A stretch of DNA of 64,000 nt from contig JADJOY010000007.1 of the NCBI GenBank assembly GCA_016713535.1, forward strand, positions 62,001 through 126,000, given 5' to 3'. Under the pieces are notes generated by a model. The model ran no database searches. It was not told where the DNA came from and was given only the letters and a program-made list of their open reading frames with translations. Numbering within the stretch: position 1 is the stretch's first letter; every line of letters starts with the position of its first letter. Shown piece by piece: positions 9,607-17,037 of this stretch. The translations under genes and the position numbers were made by a program. This DNA comes from Deltaproteobacteria bacterium. Lineage in GTDB: Bacteria > JADJOY01.

Positions 9607-12591
9607 CTACGCGACGCTGCGGCTCGCCGCGGCGGCGGCCTTGCCTTCGAGGCGCTTGCGCAACGCGAGCACCGCCGAGTTGCGCAGCCGGTTCATGTAG
9701 CCGAGCCGATGGTCGACGCCGCTCCCCGCCGCGCCCTCCTCGACCGCCGCGCCGTCGACGTAGAAGATCCCACACGGGACCCCGTCCACCACCACCGGAT
9801 AGAGCGCGAACGCCGCTGCCCGATACGGACGGTACCAACCGGGGAGCTTCGAGGCGACCTCCCGCAGGTCGCTGTCTCCGACCACCAGGTCCTGCCCCTG
9901 GAGGAGCGTTCGCACGAAGAGATCTCCCTCGGCGTCGCCGAGCGTGAAGTGGACGTTGCCGACCGCCGATGGCAGCCGCTTGCCGAGGGCGTGGGTGATC
10001 GTCGCCTCGCGGGTCAGCGGATCGACGCCCGCGAAGAAGACGTTCTCGAACTCGAAGCCCGTGAACGCGGTCTCGAGGATGATCTCGACCACCTCCTCGA
10101 CCTCGAAGTCGCGCGACAGGAGCAGCGAGATCTCGTGGAGCCGCTCGAGCAGGATGCGCACGCGATCGGCGGCCCCGGGAACTGGCGTGAGCGTCTCTTC
10201 GGTCGGGTCCGCCGCGCCCGCGTGCTTGCCCGCCGCTCGCGTCGCCTCCACGGGCTGCTCCCGTCCCAGGAATCCGCGCGCAGCCACCAGCGGCGAGGTC
10301 GGCGACAGCGGCAGGCGAGCGGCGCGCGCCGTCGACTCCACCTGTTTCACCGCGCCGTCGACGAGCGCCGTCACCGACTTCTCGTCGAGCCGGGCGGTGT
10401 GGCCGAAGCGGCCCGCGAGCGCCGCCACCTTCGCGGCGCGCTCGGCGCCTTCGCTCGAGGTCAAGGCCGACACCACCTCGCGGCTCAGGCACGCGAGCTG
10501 GCGGACGTGCTCGGCGGTGGTGCGCGGTCGCGCCACGGTCCCCGGCGGCAGCGTGGCCATGCTGTCCGCGACCGTCGCCGGGAACCCCCAGGTCTCGGCC
10601 ACCAACCGGCCGAGCGTCGCGAGCGGCACGCCGAGGAGGTGCTCCGCGGCGGTGTCGACCGAGGTGCCGCTCGCTCCGGCGACGCGCTTCGCCTCGCGCC
10701 ACTCGTCCGGGAAGTAGAAGGCCGCGAGATAGCGGCCGAGGTCGCCGAACAGGCCGCACAGGTATGCCTGCTCGCCGATGGTGCGGCCGCCGATGCGCTC
10801 ACCCAGCTCGCGCGCCATGTTCGCGGCGAGCAGCGAGCCGACGACGATCTCCGCGAGCTCGGGCGCCGAGCCCTCGCGGCGGGTGCGATTGACCAGCAAC
10901 AAGGTCAGCGCGGCGTCGCGGACGGCGTCGAAGCCGAGCAGCACGATGGCGTGCGAGATCGTCGAGATCGTGCCGGCCGCCGGCCCGTGGTAGGTCGAGT
11001 TGACCAGGCGCAGCAGCTTGGAGGCGAGCGCCACGTCGCGGAGGATCACGCTCGCGAGCTCGGCCGCCGAGGTGTTCTCACGGCCGGCCTGCACGTTGAT
11101 CTCGCCGATGAGCTGGGCGAGCGCCGGAAAGTCGGGGTTGGCGCGCATCCGCTCGAAGAGCCGCTCCACCGCCTCGGGCGGTGAGGCCGGCGCGGCCGTG
11201 GCGGTGGCCTTCGCCGGCTCACGCTCGGGCGTGGACGTGGCGGCGGCGCCGGCCGTGAGTGAAGGCGACGAGTCGACCGGCCCCGTCCCCTCTCGCGCGG
11301 CCTCCGCGGGCACCTGGGTGATCGCCGTGACCGGCACCGGACGCGTGCTCGGCTTGCGCTCGCGCACCGCGGCCGGGGGGCTCGGCGCCGGGGGCGCGAT
11401 CGGCGCTGGCGTCACCAGCGGCGGCGGGGGCGGACCGACGCGCGGTGCCGGTACGTCTTTCGGCACGACGAGCTGACCCGTCTTGTGCTCCTTCTTGGCG
11501 GGCGGCGGGTCGGTGAGCACCAGCGTCGCCGCGGGTGCGTCCGGGACCGGGCCCGAAGACGGCGAGATCTGCGACGCCTCGGGTGCCGCGCTCACGGCGG
11601 GCCGGCTCGACGGCGTGGCCACGGCAGCCCGCAGCAGTCCTTCGAGGCGCTCGGCGACCTCGCGCATCGACGACGGCCGCTGTTCCGGGTCCTTCTCCAG
11701 CATCCTCAGTGTCAGGGACTCGAGCCCGAACGGCGCGTCCCAGTCCGGCCGCAGCCGGCTCGGGCGGAGCGGCTCCTCCATCAAGTGCTGGGTGAGCAAG
11801 CGCGCGACCGTCTTGCCGGCGAACGGCGGGCGGCCCGCGAGCGCCTCGTAGAGCATGACGCCGAGGGCGTAGATGTCGACGCGGTGGTCGATCACCTCGC
11901 CGCGGATCGACTCCGGCGCCAGGAACTGCGGCGTGCCGAGGAGAGCACCCGAGCGGGTGATCTGCTCGCTGCCGTCGGCGAGCTCGAGGAGCTTGGCGAC
12001 GCCGAAGTCGAGCACCTTCACCTGGTCGCGCTCGGGGCCGCGGTCGAACACCATCACGTTGCCCGGCTTGAGGTCGCGGTGGACCACGCCGTGAGCGTGG
12101 GCGTCGTCGAGCGAGCGGGCGATCTGCGCCATGATCGCGGCGGTACGCCGCCACGCCAGCGGCCGCTCCTCGTGCATCACCTCGCGAAGGTCGCGGCCAT
12201 CGACGTACTCCATCGCGATGTAGAGGGTGCCGGTCTCGGTCTCGCCGAAATCGTAGAGCGTGACCGTGTTGGGGTGGTTGAGGCGGCTCGCGGCGGCGGC
12301 TTCGTTCACGAACCGCGCCTTGAGCGACGCGTCGGGTGCCAGGTGCGAGTGCAGCACCTTGAGCGCGACTCGCCGATGGATGGGCTGCTGCTCGGCCCGG
12401 TAGACGACCCCCATCCCGCCCTCGCCGAGGCGCTCCTCGACCCGGAAACGATTGCCGACCACCTGGCCGATCAACGGGTCGGTTCCTGCCCACTCGTCGA
12501 GGGTGCTCGCCGGGGTGCCGCAGTGCGGGCAGGTGTCGTGGCCGGCGGCCCAGGCGCTCGTGCAGCGCGTACAGCCCGTTCTGGTTCGCAC
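9607..12591 (-). CDS. Zinc-ribbon Ser/Thr kinase with HDOD and GAF-like domains
   Basis: GTG 12591 is preferred over far-upstream starts because GGGGAG lies six bases before it and it places a zinc ribbon (Cys 7, 10, 21, 24) at the N terminus. The 994-residue protein then has a Hanks-type kinase (glycine loop GEGGMGVVY at about 56, HRDLKPGNVMVF, DFGVAKL, GTPQFLAPE), a long Pro/Ala-rich linker, and an HDOD domain (FPALAQLIGEINVQAG, ILRDVALASKLLRLVNS, then ISHAIVLLGFDAVRD). The last ~190 residues are GAF-like. The kinase motifs look active. HDOD domains are HD-related but usually lack metal ligands and act as regulatory output modules. The protein is predicted cytosolic and probably joins phosphorylation to a second input through GAF. 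It faces the repeat array at its 3' end and is divergent from a secreted-protein gene. Confidence 0.9.
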   Translation of the reverse strand: MRTRTGCTRCTSAWAAGHDTCPHCGTPASTLDEWAGTDPLIGQVVGNRFRVEERLGEGGMGVVYRAEQQPIHRRVALKVLHSHLAPDASLKARFVNEAAAASRLNHPNTVTLYDFGETETGTLYIAMEYVDGRDLREVMHEERPLAWRRTAAIMAQIARSLDDAHAHGVVHRDLKPGNVMVFDRGPERDQVKVLDFGVAKLLELADGSEQITRSGALLGTPQFLAPESIRGEVIDHRVDIYALGVMLYEALAGRPPFAGKTVARLLTQHLMEEPLRPSRLRPDWDAPFGLESLTLRMLEKDPEQRPSSMREVAERLEGLLRAAVATPSSRPAVSAAPEASQISPSSGPVPDAPAATLVLTDPPPAKKEHKTGQLVVPKDVPAPRVGPPPPPLVTPAPIAPPAPSPPAAVRERKPSTRPVPVTAITQVPAEAAREGTGPVDSSPSLTAGAAATSTPEREPAKATATAAPASPPEAVERLFERMRANPDFPALAQLIGEINVQAGRENTSAAELASVILRDVALASKLLRLVNSTYHGPAAGTISTISHAIVLLGFDAVRDAALTLLLVNRTRREGSAPELAEIVVGSLLAANMARELGERIGGRTIGEQAYLCGLFGDLGRYLAAFYFPDEWREAKRVAGASGTSVDTAAEHLLGVPLATLGRLVAETWGFPATVADSMATLPPGTVARPRTTAEHVRQLACLSREVVSALTSSEGAERAAKVAALAGRFGHTARLDEKSVTALVDGAVKQVESTARAARLPLSPTSPLVAARGFLGREQPVEATRAAGKHAGAADPTEETLTPVPGAADRVRILLERLHEISLLLSRDFEVEEVVEIILETAFTGFEFENVFFAGVDPLTREATITHALGKRLPSAVGNVHFTLGDAEGDLFVRTLLQGQDLVVGDSDLREVASKLPGWYRPYRAAAFALYPVVVDGVPCGIFYVDGAAVEEGAAGSGVDHRLGYMNRLRNSAVLALRKRLEGKAAAAASRSVA

Positions 12592-12891
12592 GATCGCTCT
12601 CCCCGCGCTGGCCGATCTCCCCGAAGTCGTCGCTGGATTCGGGATCGAGCACCCGGTAGGTCCGGTGTCGCTGCCGCGGGAGTGCAAGCGCCGCGCCCGG
12701 AAGGGCTGGCACTCGACCTCGGGTGCACGCGGCGCGGGCAGCGCCCGCTGGACTCGAGGTTGCACCGGGCTCGGCGGCCACCCTTGGCCCACCGGGACGC
12801 CACGCGTACGATCGAGGACGGCCGTCGGCAGGTCCTTACGCAACAGTCCGGAGCGGAGGGTGCGATTCCGCGCCGCTTCGCTGGAGAGACC
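12592..12891. promoter_or_regulatory. Divergent gap between the HDOD kinase and a secreted ConA-like protein
   Basis: These 300 bases separate two start codons and should hold both promoters. I see no repeat, no strong palindrome and no convincing promoter boxes. The only clear element is the kinase ribosome site next to 12592. Confidence 0.3.
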
Positions 12892-13617
12892 ATGAACGAA
12901 CGCGCCCGTCGCCCGCTTCGGCTCCCCCCCGCTCTCGTCGCCACCGGTCTGCTCGCCGCGCTCGTGGTGGTCCCGAGCCACGACGCCCGCTCCGCGACGC
13001 GCTTGCCGGTGATCCGGGAGGACTTCGAGAGCTCCCAGGTCGGGCCGTGGAACCCGCCGAGCGGCGTGCTCACCCGCGGCCAGCTCTACATCGAGGCGCC
13101 CGAGGTCGCGGGCGGAACCCGCACCAAGGCGCTCGCGACCCGCGGGCTCCTCAAGGGCGAGCGCTTCGTGCTCGCGCCGGTGGTGAACGGCGACCTCACC
13201 TACGACGTCGACATCCAGCGCCTCGCGCAGGTGCTCGACACCAACCTCATGTGGCACGTGAACGTCGACCCGAAGACCGGCGCGCAGCGCTACTACCAGG
13301 CCTCGATCGGCTACGGGCACAAGGGTCTCGATCGCACCGTGTGCCGCATCCAGCTCATCGAGGAGGACCCGACGCTGCCGCGTGGCTTCACCGCGCTCAC
13401 CCTCGGCGAGGCCGACGGGCCGATCATCAAGCGCGACGAGTGGCACCACGTGCAGGTCAAGGTCGATCACCTCGGCGACGACGTGCACATCCTCAGCATC
13501 GACGGCGCGGAAGTGCTGCGCGTCGAGGATCACCGGCTTCGCAAGGGGCGCATCGGCGGGCGCGTCGGTGGCGACATGAGCCACTGGGACAACATCGAGG
13601 TGACCGACGACCCGTGA
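12892..13617 (+). CDS. Secreted ConA-like / DUF1080-like protein, first of a tandem pair
   Basis: ATG 12892 gives 241 residues. A basic start and hydrophobic core (LVATGLLAALVVVPSHDARSA) form a signal peptide. The mature part runs from REDFESSQVGPW through a beta-sandwich pattern ending WHHVQVKVDHLGDDV, IDGAEVLRVEDHRLRKGRIG, MSHWDNIEV. That order (EDFE start, WHHV strand, GRIG and a final W-D strand) is typical of concanavalin A-like folds such as LamG and 3-keto-disaccharide hydrolase domains. No catalytic residues are assigned. The next gene encodes a paralogue of the same length, 206 bp downstream. Confidence 0.8.
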   Translation: MNERARRPLRLPPALVATGLLAALVVVPSHDARSATRLPVIREDFESSQVGPWNPPSGVLTRGQLYIEAPEVAGGTRTKALATRGLLKGERFVLAPVVNGDLTYDVDIQRLAQVLDTNLMWHVNVDPKTGAQRYYQASIGYGHKGLDRTVCRIQLIEEDPTLPRGFTALTLGEADGPIIKRDEWHHVQVKVDHLGDDVHILSIDGAEVLRVEDHRLRKGRIGGRVGGDMSHWDNIEVTDDP

Positions 13618-13823
13618 CGATGCTTTCCGCGAGCCACCCGTGGTGATCCCGGAAGTTGCTCGGGCGCGCCGGCTCGCAGCGCGCGGCGATTCGGAAATGC
13701 CTGTATTTCTGAGCCACGACCGCCCGAGGCTGGGCGCGGCACGGGCCGTGCACCTCGCTCCCCTCGAACCATCCACGACTCGCCGCGGTGCGCGGCGAGT
13801 GATTCGAGCGGGGGAGCGTCACC

Positions 13824-14549
13824 ATGAGACGTCGGGCCACGGGTGTGTCCAGCATTCGCTTCGCGGGCGTGATCGCGGCGATCGTGATGATCGCGGCGCC
13901 GCTCGGTGCGCGCGCGCATTCCTCGGTCTTCCACGAGGACTTCTCGGATCTGCGCTCCGGCGACTGGCTCGTACCACCGGGCCAGGACTGGATCTTGCGC
14001 GCGGCGATGCTCATCGCGAGCATCCCTCAGCCCGACGGCACCGTCGGCGCCGTGCTCACGACCCGCGGGCTCTTCGGCGGCGAGCGGGTGCTCTTTCCGG
14101 CGCTCATCGAGACCTCGCCGGCGGCGTTCCGCTTCGACGTCGACTTCCAGCGCTTCGCGGCGATCATCGACAGCGCCCTCATGTGGAACGTCGAGGTCGA
14201 TCCCGCGACCGGCGCGCAGCGCTACTACCAGGCCGTGATCCTGCACGGCGCCAAGCCCGGCGTGTCGCCGACGCTGCGCATCCAGTACGTCGAGGAATCC
14301 GAGCGCTTCGAGCGCGGCTTCTCGGTGGTGACGCTCGCCGAGACCCACGGCCCCACGATCACGCCCGACGGCTGGCACCACTGGCAGGTGCGCAGCGAAG
14401 GAGCGGGCCACGACGAGTTCGTGGTCAACCTCGACGGCGTCGACCTGCTCTCGGCGCGAGATCGGCGCTTGCGGGGGGGTCGCTTCGGCGTGCGCGTGGG
14501 CCTCGATCTGACGCGCTGGGACAACGTCGACATCACCACCGCGCCGTGA
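13824..14549 (+). CDS. Secreted ConA-like / DUF1080-like protein, second of a tandem pair
   Basis: ATG 13824 (GGGGGAG upstream) gives 241 residues, equal in length to the preceding paralogue. A signal peptide (VIAAIVMIAAPLGARAH) is followed by FHEDFSDLRSGDW. The shared core has MWNVEVDPATGAQRYYQA against MWHVNVDPKTGAQRYYQA in the neighbour, then WHHWQV and a closing LTRWDNVDIT strand. Tandem duplication followed by divergence is the simplest reading. It lies 13 bp before a glycosyltransferase gene, so co-transcription with the sugar locus is possible. A role in carbohydrate or glycoconjugate binding is inferred from fold and position only. Confidence 0.8.
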   Translation: MRRRATGVSSIRFAGVIAAIVMIAAPLGARAHSSVFHEDFSDLRSGDWLVPPGQDWILRAAMLIASIPQPDGTVGAVLTTRGLFGGERVLFPALIETSPAAFRFDVDFQRFAAIIDSALMWNVEVDPATGAQRYYQAVILHGAKPGVSPTLRIQYVEESERFERGFSVVTLAETHGPTITPDGWHHWQVRSEGAGHDEFVVNLDGVDLLSARDRRLRGGRFGVRVGLDLTRWDNVDITTAP

Positions 14550-14562
14550 GCGGGGATCACCC

Positions 14563-15846
14563 GTGACGGCCCGGCGGTTCAGGAGCGACGGACCGCGCCG
14601 CGACCGGATGCGACGGGGGGCACCTCGCGGCGCCCGCAAGCTGGCGCGGCTCGCGCGCACCGCGGCCCTCGACGTGGCGGCGATCGCGGGACGCCTGAGC
14701 GCGGGACGCGAGGCGCGGGGCGGGACGGTGGACGCGCGCGCCACGATCTCCCTCGAGGCGGCGTGCTTCACGCGCCCGCCGAGCGGCGTGGCCCGCTACG
14801 TCGCGGCCCTCGCGCGCCACCTCCCCGCGGTGCTGCCCGAGCACACGATCGAGCTGCGCGGCGCGGGCGGCACCGACCTGCGCGGCGCGGCTCGCGACGC
14901 ACGCGCGGTGACCGCGCCCGGCACCGCGCTTCACCACGTCACCTGGCAGGACTTCGCCGGCCATCACAACTGGCCGCTCGGCTGGGCACCTCGTTCGGTG
15001 CTGACCGTCCACGACCTCATCAACCTCGAGCACCCCGACTACCACCCCGGGTGGGAGCGCTGGTGGTACGGGCGCACCTTGCTCGCGGCGTGCCGCGACG
15101 CGCAGCGCGTGATCGTGCCGAGCCGCGCCACCGCCGCGGCGCTGACGCGCTTCGCCGGCGCCGAGCTGCCCCACCTGCGTGTGGTGCCACACGGCGTCGA
15201 GCCGGGCTTCGGCGACGACGTGCCCGCGAGCGGCGACGCCGCGGCGCTCGAGCGCCTCGGCATCCACGGCGAGCTCCTGTTGTGCGTCAGCACGCTCTAC
15301 GCCCACAAGGGGCTGACGACCCTCCTCGACGCCTACGCGTCGCTGCGCGAGCGGCGCGCGGCGGCGCTGCTCGCCACGCCGCCGCTGGTGCTCGCGGGGG
15401 AACCGCTCTGGGAGCCGACGGTGCGCGCGGTGCACGCGCGGGCGAGCGAGCCGGGGCTCACGGGCCACGTGAAGGTGGTCGGGCACGTCGGCGAGGACAC
15501 GCTCGTGGCGCTCTACCGGCGCGCGCGGGTGCTGGTCTTCGCCTCCACCGCCGAGGGCTTCGGGCTGCCGGTCCTCGAGGCGATGGCGCTCGGCACTCCG
15601 GTGGTGTGCTCGGATGCGGCGTCGCTGCCCGAGGTCGCGGGCGACGCTGCGCTGCTCGTGCCCTGCGGCGACGCCGAGGCCCTCGCCGCGGCGATCGGGC
15701 GGGTCCTCGGATCCGCGCGCCTCGCGAGCTCGCTCGCCGAGCGCGGACGCGAGCGCGCGCGCACCCTCACCTGGAGCGCGTGCGCCCGCGCCACCGCGGC
15801 GGTCTACGGCGAGCTGCTCGCGGAGCCGCTCCCGGAGGTCGCGTGA
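14563..15846 (+). CDS. Glycosyltransferase, GT4 (GT-B fold)
   Basis: GTG 14563 gives 427 residues; GCGGGGA upstream could serve as ribosome site. After a basic N-terminal stretch of about 50 residues comes a GT-B first domain (CFTRPPSGVARYVAALARHL, a glycine-rich donor-side start). The second domain has LLCVSTLYAHKGLTTLLDAY and the GT4 signature FASTAEGFGLPVLEAMALG-TPVV with the EGFG...E acid pair. The enzyme would transfer a sugar from a nucleotide donor in the cytosol; donor and acceptor cannot be told. Its TGA overlaps the GTG of the next glycosyltransferase (GTGA at 15843-15846), so the two are probably translated together. Confidence 0.88.
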   Translation: MTARRFRSDGPRRDRMRRGAPRGARKLARLARTAALDVAAIAGRLSAGREARGGTVDARATISLEAACFTRPPSGVARYVAALARHLPAVLPEHTIELRGAGGTDLRGAARDARAVTAPGTALHHVTWQDFAGHHNWPLGWAPRSVLTVHDLINLEHPDYHPGWERWWYGRTLLAACRDAQRVIVPSRATAAALTRFAGAELPHLRVVPHGVEPGFGDDVPASGDAAALERLGIHGELLLCVSTLYAHKGLTTLLDAYASLRERRAAALLATPPLVLAGEPLWEPTVRAVHARASEPGLTGHVKVVGHVGEDTLVALYRRARVLVFASTAEGFGLPVLEAMALGTPVVCSDAASLPEVAGDAALLVPCGDAEALAAAIGRVLGSARLASSLAERGRERARTLTWSACARATAAVYGELLAEPLPEVA

Positions 15847-17012
15847 GGATCGGGATCGCGGCGGTGCTCGGCACGTGTGGCGGACCGCGGACCTACGCGC
15901 GGGCGCTGGTCGAGGCCCTCGCGCGCTCCGACGCCGTCCACGAGTACTGGGTGCTCACCGACTGCCCCGCCGCCGTGCCGCGCGCGCCGCAGGTCCACGC
16001 GGTCCACGTCCCGCTCGCCAGCCGCTACGCACAGCCGTGGTGGGACCACGTGGGCGTGCCGGGCGCGGTGCGATCGCTCGGCCTCGAGCTGCTCCACCAC
16101 ACCAAGGCCGCGCTGCCGCTCGGCCTGCGCGTGCCGAGCGTGGTCTCGGTCTACGACGCCGCGCCGTTCTCCACGCGCGCACCTTCACCCGGCTCCAGGC
16201 GCTCCACCACCGCGAGCACATCCGCCACGCGGCGCGGCGCGCCGGCCGCATCGTGACCGTCAGCGAAGAGGCGCGCGACGAGCTGGCGCAAGCGCTCGCC
16301 GTGGACCGCGAGCGGATCGCCGTGGTGCCGCCCGGCTCGGCGAGAGCGCGGCACCGGCGGTCGGGGTGCGGCCCGCAGCGATGGACGACGCCGCGAAGCC
16401 CGAGTCAGCGGCGGCGCGGCGGGTGCTCACGCGCCACCGCATCACCCGGCCGTACGTGCTGGCCCTCGGCACGGTCCAGCCCCGCAAGGACCTGCGGACC
16501 GTGGTCGAGGCGTTCGCGCGCTTCCGGGCGCGCACCGGCGCGCGTCACCAGCCCGTCATCGCAGGGCGAGACGGCTGGCGCGATGGCTTGCGCGACGGCG
16601 ACCTCGGCGGGCACGGCGAGCGCTGCGCGGCGCTCGGCGACGCCGCCTCGGCGATCGTTCGCACCGGCGTCCTCGCGGACGCCGAGGTCCAGGCGCTGAT
16701 CCGCCACGCCCAGCTCGCCGTGAACGCCTCGCTGTACGAGGGCTTCGGGCTCGCGGTGCTGGAGGCGATGGCGCACGGCGTGCCGCTGGTCTCGACCGCG
16801 GTACCGGCGCTCCGCGGCGCTCAGGATGGCGCCTACCTGCGGATCGGCGCGGGCGACGTGGGCGGGCTCTCGTGCGGGCTCGAGCGGCTCGCGCGTGAGC
16901 CCGAGCTGTGCCAGACCCTCGCCGCGCGCGGCCGCGCCCACGCGGCGCGGTTCTCGTGGACGACACCGCGCGCGCCACGCTCGCGGTCTACGGCGAGGTG
17001 CTGCGTGGGTGA
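15843..17012 (+). CDS. Glycosyltransferase, GT4, broken by three single-base losses
   Basis: GTG 15843 overlaps the upstream stop. The protein starts IGIAAVLGTCGGPRTYARAL, then changes frame near 16175-16181 (to TFTRLQALHHREHIRHAARR), near 16331-16336 (to LGESAAPAVGVRP) and near 16958 (to DDTARATLAVYGEVLRG). Adding one base at each point gives a 390-residue GT4 enzyme ending at TGA 17010-17012. Typical motifs survive: IVTVSEEARDELA, VLALGTVQPRKDLRTVVEAF and VNASLYEGFGLAVLEAMAHG. All three shifts are losses of one base in GC-rich runs, which favours sequence error. If real, the gene is inactive. GTG 17009 overlaps its stop and would start the next gene. Confidence 0.78.
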
Positions 17013-17037
17013 GCCGGGCGACGCGGCGGCACCCGAC

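Noticed and set aside
9607-13776. A 1389-codon version of the HDOD kinase starting near 13776
   Set aside because: It would overlap the divergent secreted-protein gene on the other strand. GTG 12591 has a strong ribosome site and sits just before the zinc ribbon.
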